64,000 bases of DNA, taken from positions 620,001 through 684,000 of the forward strand of contig NZ_JAJKFT010000004.1 of NCBI RefSeq assembly GCF_020966755.1, in the 5' to 3' direction. The translations under genes were made by a program, and so were the position numbers. This document shows, piece after piece, positions 39,397-48,463 of the stretch. Position 1 is the first letter of the stretch. Every line of letters starts with the position of its first letter. This stretch comes from Blastopirellula sediminis. Lineage in GTDB: Bacteria; Planctomycetota; Planctomycetia; Pirellulales; Pirellulaceae. Under the pieces are notes generated by a model. That model made no database searches, was not told the DNA's origin, and saw nothing but the letters and a program-made list of their open reading frames with translations.

Positions 39397-39526
39397 TAGC
39401 CCGCAGCGCAAGCAAGGGAATGTGCTTGGTAATTGCGAATAGAGTCGATCTGCTATTCGCGGCCGAAACCAGATTGGGAGTCTTCGCGCGCTGCCGTCCT
39501 CTTTCCCTTGCTTGCGCTGCGGGCTA
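39397..39526. repeat. Inverted pair of REP-like elements
   Basis: The 24-base arms at 39399-39422 region and 39503-39526 region (TAGCCCGCAGCGCAAGCAAG and its reverse complement, plus GGAA) are perfect inverted copies 80 bases apart. The whole lies between the 3' ends of two convergent genes. A third copy stands at 28718. Confidence 0.85.
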
Positions 39527-39542
39527 GTGAAGAGCGAGACGC

Positions 39543-41855
39543 TTACGCTTGTTCTTTCATCGACGCCGAATCTTTGGACGTAGCGCGGGTGGCGGCGGTT
39601 TCGGACGGTTGGCGGGTGAGCGCCTGTTGTAGGCGTTCTTCTTCCGAGAGAGCCGCCGGGAGGGTCGCGAAGTAGTAGATCAGAACGACGAACGTCAGTG
39701 CCGCGAGGCCGACGACGTAAGGTTGGTAGAGAAACGGTTGCTGAGCGGCGACCAGCGGATCGATCTCGGCTTCCGGCGACGTCGGCAGGAACAAGTAGGC
39801 GAGCCAGCTTGACGCGGGGACTCCTTCGCCGCGCCATGCCATCATGCCAATCGCCAAGCTATTGTGCGTGACGTGGTAGGCCATACACGCGAACAGACTG
39901 CGCGATTGAACGGCGAGGAAGCCGATCAAAATGCCGACGACCGTCGCGGTGAACGTTTGGGCCAAAATGCCGTGCGTGATGCCGAAGAAGATCGCGGTGA
40001 TGACGATCGCTCCCCATTTGTGCCCCATGTGCCGCAGCCCTGACAGGATGAAGCCGCGGAACGCGAATTCTTCACAGACTGCCGGTAACGCCGCCATCAG
40101 CAGCAGAACGACGAAGAAGGGTAAACCCTCGAACGCCGGCTTCAGCAATTCGGCAAGGTGCTGCGTCGTCTCAGCGTCGACCGGAAACTGCCGGCTCGCA
40201 AACGCGCCAAGCATGATTGAAAAGGGATGGACGGCGAAGGCCAGCAATACGGCGGCCGGAATCGTCAATGCGTAAGGAAGCTTTAACAGGAACGTCTCTC
40301 GCCAGTCGCGGGCCAACAGCGCGGCCAGCGCCGCCACAGGGAGGACGATCGTGATCAACTGGAGCGCCACGATGTAAATGACGAAGCCGGTCCCGGTGGT
40401 CGGAGTCGTGAAGTAGGGACTCGCAAAATAACGAGCCATCAGAATCAGAAGTCCGGCCATTACCGCAGTTCCGGCGCGTGGGGTCGCGTTCCGATCGCGA
40501 TAGAGATGGATCAGCCAGAGCTTCAGATCGAAGCGTTCGTTCTCGCTGAAGAGAACCGACTCGTTGTTGAATTGATCGATCGCCCAGCGAACCGACAGCC
40601 AGATGCACGCAGCGGTGACCAGGATCACGCCGGGAGCGTAAATCAGCGCGTCGTGGTAGTTCCCTTCCATCAGCGTCTTCATCAGCAGCAAGACGCCGGT
40701 CACTGGAATCAGGCTGTTGGCGAAGCTGATTTCGACCGAAGGAAGAATCGGCAGAATCACCAGCGGCAAGTTGACCATCAAGAGCGGGAGCAGATAGTAC
40801 TGACCTTCTTTGCTGCTGCGAGCCAGCGCCGCGACCGCCAACGCAAGTGCGCTGAAGAGAGCCGCCATCGGAATAAGCGCGAGCAACAACCAGCCGACCG
40901 ACCAAACCGGCGGCGGACCGAAGTTGAGTCTTCCGGCAGCGCCTGCCGCGGCGAGTTGTCCCATCACCAGCGTCGCGGTCATACCCATACTCGCAAGATT
41001 GAGTAGGGACGTTGCGATGCTGAAGGTCATGATCGCCAGCAGTTTGCCGCCGACGATCTCGGACCGCAGAGCAGGGCTGGAGAGGAGCGTTTCGAGCGTG
41101 CCACGTTCTTTTTCGCCGGCGCACAGGTCGATCGCCGGATAAAACGCGCCGGTTAGCGCCCAGACCACGACGATGAACGGGAAGATCTTCGACCAGAGGA
41201 ACGAGCGGCGTTCCGGCTCATCCGACAGATCGACTTCGTCGACGGTAAACGGGTTGGTCGCTTCAGGCGGGACGTCGTGGGCCGCCAGGTTTTTTTCGAT
41301 GACCTTATCGCGCCATCGCATCAGGATCGTCCAGAAGCGATCACGGGCGACCAGCGACTTTTCGCGGGCCGAGTTGACGAAGATCTGCGGCTGCGGAAAC
41401 TCGGCCGCCGCTTCTTCGGTCGACGACGACTGCTCGCTTTTCACGTGATCCTGGAACTGCTTGACCCGCTCGGCGAATCCATGCGGAAAGTAAACGAGCG
41501 CGTCGAACTGACCATCCTCGATCGCGTCTTGGGCGGTTTGCCGAACTACTTCCGGATCGATGGTCGCTTCGAGAACCTCAATCTCGAACATCTCCGGCGA
41601 CCAGTCTTTCTGCATCAAGTCGGCCGCGAAGTTTTGGCCGTCCAATAGCGGGGGCGACTCGGGAAGTTCCGCAGCGCCGACGATTTGCAGACGCGCCGGG
41701 TTCTGCTGGCGGAACTGCATCACCTGCATCACCAGCAAACCCATCAGCGGATAGAGCAGGACCGGCAGGATGACGATCGAGAAGAGGGTGCGGCGATCGC
41801 GCATTTGATCGCGCAGCTCGCGAAACAGAATCAGTTTGACGTTGGACCAACTCAT
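39543..41855 (-). CDS. ABC-2 type permease fused to a CPBP intramembrane protease
   Basis: A 770-residue fusion. Residues 1-440 are an ABC-2/NatB-like exporter permease: a first helix (TLFSIVILPVLLYPLMGLLVMQVMQF), a 150-residue extracytoplasmic domain, then KERGTLETLLSSPALRSEIVGGKLLAIMTFS followed by several helices. Residues about 460-720 form a CPBP (CAAX protease/bacteriocin-processing) domain: PAVCEEFAFRGFILSGLRHMG with the catalytic Glu pair at 595-596, then FFGITHGI and YHVTHNSLA supplying His and Asn. It is five bases from the ATPase gene, so the two make one transporter. The substrate is unknown; the family role in sodium export is only an analogy. Confidence 0.88.
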   Translation of the reverse strand: MSWSNVKLILFRELRDQMRDRRTLFSIVILPVLLYPLMGLLVMQVMQFRQQNPARLQIVGAAELPESPPLLDGQNFAADLMQKDWSPEMFEIEVLEATIDPEVVRQTAQDAIEDGQFDALVYFPHGFAERVKQFQDHVKSEQSSSTEEAAAEFPQPQIFVNSAREKSLVARDRFWTILMRWRDKVIEKNLAAHDVPPEATNPFTVDEVDLSDEPERRSFLWSKIFPFIVVVWALTGAFYPAIDLCAGEKERGTLETLLSSPALRSEIVGGKLLAIMTFSIATSLLNLASMGMTATLVMGQLAAAGAAGRLNFGPPPVWSVGWLLLALIPMAALFSALALAVAALARSSKEGQYYLLPLLMVNLPLVILPILPSVEISFANSLIPVTGVLLLMKTLMEGNYHDALIYAPGVILVTAACIWLSVRWAIDQFNNESVLFSENERFDLKLWLIHLYRDRNATPRAGTAVMAGLLILMARYFASPYFTTPTTGTGFVIYIVALQLITIVLPVAALAALLARDWRETFLLKLPYALTIPAAVLLAFAVHPFSIMLGAFASRQFPVDAETTQHLAELLKPAFEGLPFFVVLLLMAALPAVCEEFAFRGFILSGLRHMGHKWGAIVITAIFFGITHGILAQTFTATVVGILIGFLAVQSRSLFACMAYHVTHNSLAIGMMAWRGEGVPASSWLAYLFLPTSPEAEIDPLVAAQQPFLYQPYVVGLAALTFVVLIYYFATLPAALSEEERLQQALTRQPSETAATRATSKDSASMKEQA

Positions 41856-41860
41856 GCGTT

Positions 41861-42631
41861 TTAGCTCTGCTCAGCCCCCGCATGATCAGCCATGTCTTCC
41901 GGCTCGCCGATGAGGTGGAAGAAGATTTCTTCCAGGTCAGGCTGCGAGTAGCGATCTCGCAGTTCGGCTTGCGTTCCTTCCGCCAGGATTTTTCCCTTGT
42001 ACATGATCGCGACCTGGTCGCATAGCTTTTCGACTTCGCGCATGATGTGCGACGAAAAGATGATGCATTTCCCTTGCTCGCGAAGCTCGGCGATGATTTG
42101 CAACAGAGCGCGGCCGACGAAGACGTCGAGACCAAGCGTCGGTTCGTCGAATACCAGTACCGGCGGATCGTGTACGATCGCGCGGGCGATCGACACTTTT
42201 TGCTTCATGCCGGTCGACATCTTCGAGCCGAGGACGTCGCGCATCTCGTTCATCCGCAGCCGCGAAAAGATCGTCTGCATTCGATCCTGCAGCAAGTCTT
42301 CTTCCAGGCCGTACAAACGGCCGAAGTATTCGACCGTTTCCCACGCGGTCATCCGCTCGTAAACGGCGGTGTTGGTCGAGACGAAGCCGATTTGACGGCG
42401 GACCATCGCCGGTTCGGTGACGACGTCGTAGCCGTTGACCTGAACCGATCCGCTGGTGGGACGCAGGACGGTGCTGAGGATGCGGAGGACCGTCGTTTTG
42501 CCGGCGCCGTTGGGGCCGAGAAGCCCGTAGATCTGGCCGGGCATTGCGAACAAGCTAACGCGATCGACCGCCACAAATTTGCCGCGGCGGAGATCGTCGT
42601 AGGCTTTGACAAGTTCGCGAACGTGAATCAT
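41861..42631 (-). CDS. ABC transporter ATP-binding protein (NatA-like)
   Basis: A 256-residue ATPase. The Walker A is GPNGAGKTT near residue 39, the Q loop is QIGFVSTNT, the signature is the NatA-type [14 protein letters not shown], Walker B is [12 protein letters not shown], and the switch His lies in IIFSSHIM. The signature and short C-terminal tail place it with exporters of the NatA/CcmA group. It is encoded directly before the permease-protease fusion, its evident partner. Confidence 0.92.
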   Translation of the reverse strand: MIHVRELVKAYDDLRRGKFVAVDRVSLFAMPGQIYGLLGPNGAGKTTVLRILSTVLRPTSGSVQVNGYDVVTEPAMVRRQIGFVSTNTAVYERMTAWETVEYFGRLYGLEEDLLQDRMQTIFSRLRMNEMRDVLGSKMSTGMKQKVSIARAIVHDPPVLVFDEPTLGLDVFVGRALLQIIAELREQGKCIIFSSHIMREVEKLCDQVAIMYKGKILAEGTQAELRDRYSQPDLEEIFFHLIGEPEDMADHAGAEQS

Positions 42632-42727
42632 TTACGACCAGACGAAAGGGGAGCGTCTGCGGCTTGCCGGATGGGCGAACCTGGGATCGGCGTTATCCCT
42701 CATTGTGCAGTTAATTCTAAATGATGC

Positions 42728-42747
42728 GAGGGCCCGAACGGGCCCTC
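42728..42747 (-). terminator. Hairpin downstream of the ACT gene
   Basis: GAGGGCCC-GAAC-GGGCCCTC is a perfect 8-bp stem about 80 bases past the ACT gene stop. It lacks a U-tract, so its terminator role is uncertain. Confidence 0.4.
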
Positions 42748-42824
42748 CAGACGCCATGGGACGAAGAGAGTTCGGCTTTGCCCGCGGTCGTTTCGGTCGT
42801 GCGGGTTGGCGCGATTAAGCCGAA

Positions 42825-43319
42825 TTAATCGTTGTCGAATTTCAGGTCGTTCTCAGTCAGGATACGGAAGTTTTTCCTGGACAACGTCTCCATCGCCATT
42901 TCAATGTTGTCGGTCATCAGCGCCACAGCCGGACGATCGTTCGGCGTGTTGAGCAGCGGATAGGCCTGGACGATGTTCACTTCCGCTTGCAAGAGCGCCG
43001 TGCAAACTTGCAGCAGCGGCTGCGGACCGCTCGGCAATTCGAGACCAATCAGATCGCTTTCGATCAAAGCGAGCCCGGCCCGTTCGAGAATCTCGCGCCC
43101 TTGTTCCGGATCGCTGAGCAGGAAGCGGACGAACGCACACTCGGTCGAGTCGTTGATCGACAGGGCGACGATGCGGACGTTCGAGCCTTCGAATCGACGC
43201 ACGATTTCGAGGAGCTGCCCAACGCGGTTTTCGAGAAACACGGTGAACTGCCGCAAAGAGGGGTAGTCTCGCCCGCGCATGGTTAAATAATCAGTACCAG
43301 ATTCGCCGCCAGAGCTCAT
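42825..43319 (-). CDS. Tandem ACT-domain protein
   Basis: About 164 residues. The ATG at 43319 is preferred because AAAGGA lies at the right distance; an ATG two codons upstream overlaps that site. There are two ACT-like units: FTVFLENRVGQLLEIVRRFEGSNVRIVALSINDS at residues about 22-56 and LLQVCTALLQAEVNIVQAYPLL near 103. This is the arrangement of small ACT regulators that sense amino acids, with no catalytic part. It lies between the ABC genes and the thioesterase with its own strong promoter. The ligand is unknown. Confidence 0.8.
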   Translation of the reverse strand: MSSGGESGTDYLTMRGRDYPSLRQFTVFLENRVGQLLEIVRRFEGSNVRIVALSINDSTECAFVRFLLSDPEQGREILERAGLALIESDLIGLELPSGPQPLLQVCTALLQAEVNIVQAYPLLNTPNDRPAVALMTDNIEMAMETLSRKNFRILTENDLKFDND

Positions 43320-43387
43320 GGACATCCTTTCGTCAGCAGAATCGCCCCTGCGATCGCAGCGGCGGGTGACGCCTTTCGATTTACCTA

Positions 43388-43416
43388 ACTATAGAATACG
43401 CTTGACCTTCGGTCAA
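43388..43416 (-). promoter_or_regulatory. Sigma70-type promoter for the ACT gene, over a palindrome
   Basis: On the minus strand TTGACC (43416-43411), 17 bases, then TATAGT (43393-43388). The -35 is half of a perfect palindrome TTGACC-TTC-GGTCAA (43402-43416), which could be an operator. Confidence 0.6.
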
Positions 43417-43436
43417 CTTAAAGATAGCCCGACGGA

Positions 43437-43832
43437 GTGGTCGTGATCACCAAGTACGAAATGCACATTCGAGTCCGGTACCAGGAAACGGACGCCCAAG
43501 CGCGTGTTCATCACGCGAACTATATCACGTATTTCGAGGTCGTTCGGACCGAAATGCTGCGAGAGGCTGGCTTTAGCTACCGCGAGATGGAAGAGTCGGG
43601 GCTCTTTCTGGTGGTCGCCGAAGCGGAATGCAAATACCGGGCTCCGGCCGTTTTCGACGACTTGCTCTGCGTTTCGGTCGAGACGGTCCGCGCCAAAGGT
43701 GTCCGGATCGAGAACCGCTACGAAGTCCGGCGGGACGGCGAGGTGATCGCGACCGGGCGGACGCTACTGGCGTGCGTCGATCGGAATGGGAAGCCGAAAC
43801 CGATTCCGAAGCGACTTTGCTTGCCGGAGTAA
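43437..43832 (+). CDS. Acyl-CoA thioesterase of the YbgC/FadM (4HBT) type
   Basis: A 131-residue hotdog-fold protein. RVRYQETDAQARVHHANYITYFEVVRTEML is the 4-hydroxybenzoyl-CoA thioesterase signature, with the catalytic Asp in ETDAQ and HHANY replacing the more usual GHVNN/VYHANY. The rest (FLVVAEAECKYRAPAVFDDLLCV) follows the family. A GTG start at 43437 is used, and a second GTG is six bases on. It ends four bases from the coaB stop, tail to tail. The acyl substrate is unknown. Confidence 0.85.
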   Translation: MVVITKYEMHIRVRYQETDAQARVHHANYITYFEVVRTEMLREAGFSYREMEESGLFLVVAEAECKYRAPAVFDDLLCVSVETVRAKGVRIENRYEVRRDGEVIATGRTLLACVDRNGKPKPIPKRLCLPE

Positions 43833-43836
43833 TGTC

Positions 43837-44466
43837 TTACTTCATCAACCGGGTTTGAATCGCCTGCATGATGCCGGCGGCGACTTCTTCTTTGGGGCCG
43901 GAGAGGAGAGCGACTGACGTGCCGGCGCGGTCGAGGATTTCGACCTGGTTCTCGGCGGCGTTCATCGCTTCGGGGCCGTTGAGCACGATCAAGTCGCAGT
44001 TTTTCTTTTCGAGCTTCACCAGCGCGCGGAAGCGAGCGTCTTCCGTTTCGAGCGCGAAGCCGACGACCCATTGCTGCGGCTTCTTCTTGGCGCCAATCGT
44101 CGCGACCACGTCGGGCGTTTCGATCAAGTGCAGCGTGATCGGTTGGCCGGTCTTGGCGATCTTGTGCCCTTCGACTCGTTCGGGGCGATAGTCGCACGGC
44201 GCGGCGACGCCGATCAAGCCGTCGCAACTGGGAAACTCTAGTTCGCACGCGGCGAGCATCTCTTCGGTGGTGATGACCGGGATGACGCGCGCTTCGATTG
44301 GATAGTCGACCTGAACCGGACCGGAGATGATCGTCACGTCATGACCAGCGGCGATCGCGGCGGCGGCGAGCGATGCGCCCATGCGACCGCTGGAGCCGTT
44401 CGTCATGTAGCGAACCGGATCGATGTATTGTCGCGTCGGACCAGAGGTGATCAGAATGTGGGCCAC
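43837..44466 (-). CDS. coaB: Phosphopantothenate-cysteine ligase (separate CoaB)
   Basis: A 209-residue enzyme that joins 4'-phosphopantothenate and cysteine in CoA synthesis. ILITSGPTRQYIDPVRYMTNGSSGRMG is the CoaB nucleotide-binding start, and AAPCDYRPE and VVGFALETED follow the family. In most bacteria CoaB is the C-terminal half of a bifunctional CoaBC; here it is a separate gene 12 bases after coaC in the same operon. The start is GTG. Confidence 0.88.
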   Translation of the reverse strand: MAHILITSGPTRQYIDPVRYMTNGSSGRMGASLAAAAIAAGHDVTIISGPVQVDYPIEARVIPVITTEEMLAACELEFPSCDGLIGVAAPCDYRPERVEGHKIAKTGQPITLHLIETPDVVATIGAKKKPQQWVVGFALETEDARFRALVKLEKKNCDLIVLNGPEAMNAAENQVEILDRAGTSVALLSGPKEEVAAGIMQAIQTRLMK

Positions 44467-44478
44467 GTTCGCCCCGCT

Positions 44479-45024
44479 TTAGGAAAGAGTCGCCAGGCGA
44501 GCTTGAATCGCGGCGAGGATTTCATCCGGCTCCGACATCCGTCCGGCGCCTTGATCGCGACAGCTGAGCCAGCCCGAACCAGGGCCGACCATTTCGACGC
44601 CATCTTCAATCAGCTGCGCCACGTTGCGCTGCACCGATGGCTTAGCCCACATCTCGCGATTCATGGCCGGCGCCATCAGCACCGGACCAGTAAAGGCGAG
44701 ATAGATCGTGCTGAGCAGATCGTCCGCAGCGCCTTGGGCGGTCTTGGCCAGAAAGTCGGCCGAAGCGGGCGCGATGCAGAGGAGATCGACCGACTTGGCG
44801 ATTTCGATATGAGGGCCGAGCGGATAGTGCGGATCAAACGCATCGAGAGCCGGCGGTTTGCCGGTCAGCGCGGCGAAAGTCGCCGCGCCGATGAACTTGG
44901 TCGCCGCGGAAGTCAAAACGGTCGTTACCTCAACATCCGACTGCACGAGCCGGCTGACCAGCATCGCCGTCTTGTAAGCGGCGACGCCTCCGGTAACTCC
45001 GATCGCTACGCGGCGTTTGATCAT
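44479..45024 (-). CDS. coaC: Phosphopantothenoylcysteine decarboxylase (separate CoaC)
   Basis: A 181-residue flavoprotein that decarboxylates phosphopantothenoylcysteine. [18 protein letters not shown] binds [27 protein letters not shown] carries the catalytic His, and APAMNREMW holds the conserved PXMNXXMW motif. [17 protein letters not shown] supplies the lid with its Cys. Its ATG overlaps the rpoZ stop (ATGA). It precedes coaB, so both halves of CoaBC are made from one transcript. Confidence 0.9.
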   Translation of the reverse strand: MIKRRVAIGVTGGVAAYKTAMLVSRLVQSDVEVTTVLTSAATKFIGAATFAALTGKPPALDAFDPHYPLGPHIEIAKSVDLLCIAPASADFLAKTAQGAADDLLSTIYLAFTGPVLMAPAMNREMWAKPSVQRNVAQLIEDGVEMVGPGSGWLSCRDQGAGRMSEPDEILAAIQARLATLS

Positions 45025-45281
45025 AGATCGCCGCCGAAGTCGTCGAAGAATTGACCGCCGTCACCTTCGCCGGTGATGCGGACTTCGTTCGACATGTCGA
45101 GATGGATCTTGTCCTGCTTGATCTCTTCGAGCACGATTTCCATCTTGTTCTCGCTGGCGATGTTGACCAGCGGGCGGCTGCCGGCGTTCAGCGCGACCAG
45201 TCGCTTTTGGATCAGGGTCGAAAGCTTAAAGCGACCGCCGACCTTGTTGATGATGTATTCTTCTTTCAGTTCTTCCATCAT
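45021..45281 (-). CDS. rpoZ: RNA polymerase omega subunit
   Basis: An 86-residue protein of the omega type: [29 protein letters not shown] corresponds to the conserved helix pair that clamps beta-prime. The identity is supported by position, directly after gmk as in many bacteria, with four-base overlaps at both ends. The acidic C-terminal tail is longer than in minimal homologues. Confidence 0.85.
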   Translation of the reverse strand: MMEELKEEYIINKVGGRFKLSTLIQKRLVALNAGSRPLVNIASENKMEIVLEEIKQDKIHLDMSNEVRITGEGDGGQFFDDFGGDL

Positions 45282-45919
45282 AGCGCATCGTCTCCCGAAT
45301 CGTTTTGAATCACGTCGGCTAGTCGCTGAACGGTTTCGTTCACAGCGCCAGCGTCGTTGACAATCTGATATTTGTATTTGTTCATCGCGGCCATCTCGCG
45401 TTTGGCGGTGGCCAACCGGCGTTGAATCGTCTCTTCCGACTCGGTCTTGCGACCGCGGAGTCGGCGTTCCAACTCTTCCTCGGTGCCAGGGCTGAGGAAG
45501 ATCGTCACGGCAGACGGATACTGCTTGACGATTTCCATCGCGCCATCGACGTCGATTTCGAGCAACACCGAAATCCCATCGGCCAGTCGTCGTTCGACTT
45601 CGCTGCGGAGCGTGCCGTACCAGTAACCGTTGCCGAACACTTCAAACGTCTCGAGGAACTCTCCGGCCGCTTTGCGCCGCAGGAATTCTTCGGTCGTCAG
45701 GAAGTGGTAGTCCTTGCCGTCGACTTCGCCGGCCCGCGGAGGGCGGGTCGTCGCCGACACGCTCAACTCGAGTCGCGGCTCGGCCACGCCGAGCAGCTTC
45801 CGCACGACGGTCGTCTTTCCAGACCCCGACGGGCCGGAAAGGATCACCAGTTTGCCGGTTCGAGAGGAAGCCATATCGCGCCGTCGCGGTAAGGTCAGGT
45901 TAGCCGTAGCGGAACTCAT
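45278..45919 (-). CDS. gmk: Guanylate kinase
   Basis: A 213-residue kinase making GDP from GMP. The ATG at 45919 overlaps the yicC stop as ATGA and is taken as start; an internal ATG at 45874 (MASSRTGKL) would give a more usual N-terminus. The P-loop is [13 protein letters not shown], the GMP-binding part is [23 protein letters not shown], and [17 protein letters not shown] and RLRGRKTES continue the family pattern. Confidence 0.94.
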   Translation of the reverse strand: MSSATANLTLPRRRDMASSRTGKLVILSGPSGSGKTTVVRKLLGVAEPRLELSVSATTRPPRAGEVDGKDYHFLTTEEFLRRKAAGEFLETFEVFGNGYWYGTLRSEVERRLADGISVLLEIDVDGAMEIVKQYPSAVTIFLSPGTEEELERRLRGRKTESEETIQRRLATAKREMAAMNKYKYQIVNDAGAVNETVQRLADVIQNDSGDDAL

Positions 45920-46800
45920 TCGACGTTTTGTATCTGCTCGCGAATCCGTTCGATGCAAGTTTTCATTTCCACGACGCGGCGAGCGATTTCCGAATCGTTC
46001 GCTTTCGAGCCGATCGTGTTGGTCTCACGAAACATCTCTTGCGTCAGGAACTCGAGCTTGCGTCCTGCCGAATCTTCGTTTTCCATGATCGAAGCGTACT
46101 GATCGAGGTGGCTCTTCAGCCGGACGATCTCTTCCGAGATGTCAGTCCGATCGGCGAAAACGCCCACTTCGCGAATGACGGAGGCCGGATCGGTCGTCAC
46201 GTCAAACTCTTCCAGCAGCTTGTTGAGTCGTTCGGTAATGCGGCTGCGATAGTTTTCAACTACCTGCGGCGCCAATTGCTCGACTTCGGCCAACTGCGAG
46301 GCGATCTCCTGGCAGTTGCTCGACAAGTCGGCGGCCATCGCCTTCCCTTCTTCGCGACGCATCTGCGTGAAGCGAGTCAGGGCTTCGTTCAGCACTTTCT
46401 CTAGCAGCGGCCAATCGGCGTCGACGTCGATCGCTTCGGAGTTCTTTTCTTCGATCACCCCGGGCAATTGCAGCAGGCTGTCCCAGTGGGGCGTCTCAGC
46501 GATGCCAAGATCCGAGCTAACGGTCCGCAGCTGTTGCAAGTAGCTTTTCAGCACCGCCGAGTTCAAACGAAAGTCGTCGCCGCTCGCTTCGCGATGGACC
46601 CGATAGTTGACGTTGATCGTGCCACGCTTGGCGTGATTTCGGACCAGGGCTTCGATTTGCGGCTCGAAGCAAGCGTAACCCTCGGCGCCCCGGATGTTCA
46701 GCTTGAAGTAACGGTTGTTTACCGCGCGGACTTCCACGGTCACTGCCAAGCCGTTGAGCTGGGCATGCGATTCGCCAAAGCCTGTCATACTAAGCAGCAC
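45916..46800 (-). CDS. YicC family endoribonuclease
   Basis: A 294-residue protein starting with (M)LLSMTGFGES, the hallmark of YicC proteins, from a GTG. Other family parts are EVRAVNNRYFKLNIR, a long helical centre, and the C-terminal DISEEIVRLKSHLDQY and GRKLEFLTQEMFRETNTIGSKAND. E. coli YicC is an RNase that targets a small RNA. The gene order yicC-gmk-rpoZ is conserved widely. It overlaps gmk by four bases. Confidence 0.92.
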   Translation of the reverse strand: MLLSMTGFGESHAQLNGLAVTVEVRAVNNRYFKLNIRGAEGYACFEPQIEALVRNHAKRGTINVNYRVHREASGDDFRLNSAVLKSYLQQLRTVSSDLGIAETPHWDSLLQLPGVIEEKNSEAIDVDADWPLLEKVLNEALTRFTQMRREEGKAMAADLSSNCQEIASQLAEVEQLAPQVVENYRSRITERLNKLLEEFDVTTDPASVIREVGVFADRTDISEEIVRLKSHLDQYASIMENEDSAGRKLEFLTQEMFRETNTIGSKANDSEIARRVVEMKTCIERIREQIQNVE

Positions 46801-46875
46801 GGGCGGGACGCTTTCAAAGCGGGTCGGCGAGGACCGTCGGCCAATGCACGACGGTCGTAAAAATGGAGAGCCAGC

Positions 46876-47382
46876 TTACTCGGCCGGCTTTTCTTCCGAC
46901 TTCGGAGCTTCGGCGGCCGGAACTTCAGCAGCAGGGGCATCCGTTTTCGGAGCTTCCACAGCCGGAGTTTCCGCCTTCGGCGCGTCGGTAGCCGGTTGAT
47001 CCAGGGCCTTCATTTCGTCCGCGTTTTCAACTTCGGCCGCGCCTGGGTTGAAGCGTCCGGCGGGCGTCTCCGCTTTCTCGCCTTCGGCATCCGGCGTGGC
47101 GCCAAGCGTGCCGGTAATCGGCGCCGCGCCACCCTTTTGCAGCTTCGAGTCGCCGGAGGTTTGCAGCGTCGCCAACGCTACGCTGCAGAGCAGGATCCAG
47201 ATCAACGTCACGATCGAGGTGACCTTGGTGAAGGTGTCGCCTGCCTTGGCGCCAAACGCGCTGGTGCCGCCGGCTCCGCCCAAGGCGCCGGTCAGACCGC
47301 CGCCACGACCACGCTGAACCAGAATCAGCAGGATCAGGAAGAGCGAGAGAGCACTCAGCACAAATCCGAATAAGTATTGCAT
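46876..47382 (-). CDS. secG: Preprotein translocase subunit SecG with long acidic tail
   Basis: A 168-residue protein. The first 75 residues are SecG: helix 1 (FVLSALSLFLILLILVQRG), the loop GRGGGLTGALGGAGGTSAFGAKAGD, and helix 2 (VTSIVTLIWILLCSVALAT). The remaining 90 residues are a Pro/Ala/Glu-rich tail with repeats such as APKTDAPAAEVPAAEAPKSE, far longer than in most bacteria. SecG assists SecYEG export. It lies 44 bases after tpiA and before yicC. Confidence 0.9.
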   Translation of the reverse strand: MQYLFGFVLSALSLFLILLILVQRGRGGGLTGALGGAGGTSAFGAKAGDTFTKVTSIVTLIWILLCSVALATLQTSGDSKLQKGGAAPITGTLGATPDAEGEKAETPAGRFNPGAAEVENADEMKALDQPATDAPKAETPAVEAPKTDAPAAEVPAAEAPKSEEKPAE

Positions 47383-47426
47383 CGATCGATCCGTGAGTAG
47401 TTGCAGGTTTCGGGCGTAGGCTTGCG

Positions 47427-48182
47427 TTACTTGGCGCCCGCGATGATTCCTAGGAAGCTGTCGGCCTTCATCGACGCGCCGCCGACGAGGGCGCCGTCAA
47501 TGTTCGGCTGCGACAATAGTTCAGACGCGTTGTCCGGTTTGACGCTGCCGCCATATTGGATGCGGACTTTGTCGGCGACGGCCGAATTGTATCGGGCGGC
47601 GATGACCTTGCGAAGATCGGCGTGAACCGCTTCGGCTTGCTCCGGCGTCGCGACTTTGCCGGTGCCGATCGCCCAAACCGGCTCGTAGGCCAGCACGACG
47701 GTTTCCATCTGCTCGGCCGAGACGCCGGCGAGCGAACCGTAAAACTGTTCGGCGACGACGTCGGCCGTTTTGTTCGATTCTCGTTCTTCCAGCAGTTCGC
47801 CGACGCAGACGATCGGGATCAGGCCGCCATTGAGGGCCGCGTGAACCTTCTTGTTAATCAGCGAGCTGCTTTCGCCGAAGATGTGGCGGCGTTCGCTGTG
47901 TCCCAGGATCACGTACTGGCAACCGACGTCTTTCAGCATTGCGGCCGAAACTTCGCCGGTGAATGCACCGGAGGCTTCAAAGTAGATGTTTTGTCCGCCG
48001 ACGCCGATCGGGCTGTCGCCGGCCGCCGTGACGATCGCGTCGAGGTAGATCGACGGCGGGCAAACCGCCACTTCTACCGAGCAATCAGCCGGAAGACCAG
48101 CGGCGATCCCTTGAACCAGGGCGATCCCTTCGGCCCGGGTGGAGTTCATTTTCCAGTTACCGGCGATAAAAGGTCGTCTCAC
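47427..48182 (-). CDS. tpiA: Triosephosphate isomerase
   Basis: A 251-residue glycolytic enzyme interconverting glyceraldehyde-3-phosphate and dihydroxyacetone phosphate. The GTG at 48182 gives (M)[12 protein letters not shown], the correct N-terminus, though the frame extends upstream. The active-site Lys is in GNWKMN, His in ILGHSERR, Glu in [11 protein letters not shown], and the phosphate grip in YGGSVKPDN. It is the first gene of the seven-gene minus-strand operon. Confidence 0.95.
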   Translation of the reverse strand: MRRPFIAGNWKMNSTRAEGIALVQGIAAGLPADCSVEVAVCPPSIYLDAIVTAAGDSPIGVGGQNIYFEASGAFTGEVSAAMLKDVGCQYVILGHSERRHIFGESSSLINKKVHAALNGGLIPIVCVGELLEERESNKTADVVAEQFYGSLAGVSAEQMETVVLAYEPVWAIGTGKVATPEQAEAVHADLRKVIAARYNSAVADKVRIQYGGSVKPDNASELLSQPNIDGALVGGASMKADSFLGIIAGAK

Positions 48183-48463
48183 GGGAGCAGTCCTCTGGAT
48201 GGCTGGGAACAACGAGTGATATCGAATGAATGACAGCAAGCCGCCAAGAACGAATCGATCAATATAGCACGACTCCAGACCCGCCGTCGAGAGGAGGAAT
48301 TTCGCCCCTTTCTCCCTTTTTCCCGCGAAAAGCGAGCTTGAAGACTAGTTCTGCAGGGTGGTGAGTATTGCAGGCGTGGTTCGTTTGGGGGCCTAATAGC
48401 ATCTGCTGACTTGATTTGACCGCAAGGTTTTCCCAGTCGTTTCAATCTTTGAAAGTGCAGGCT

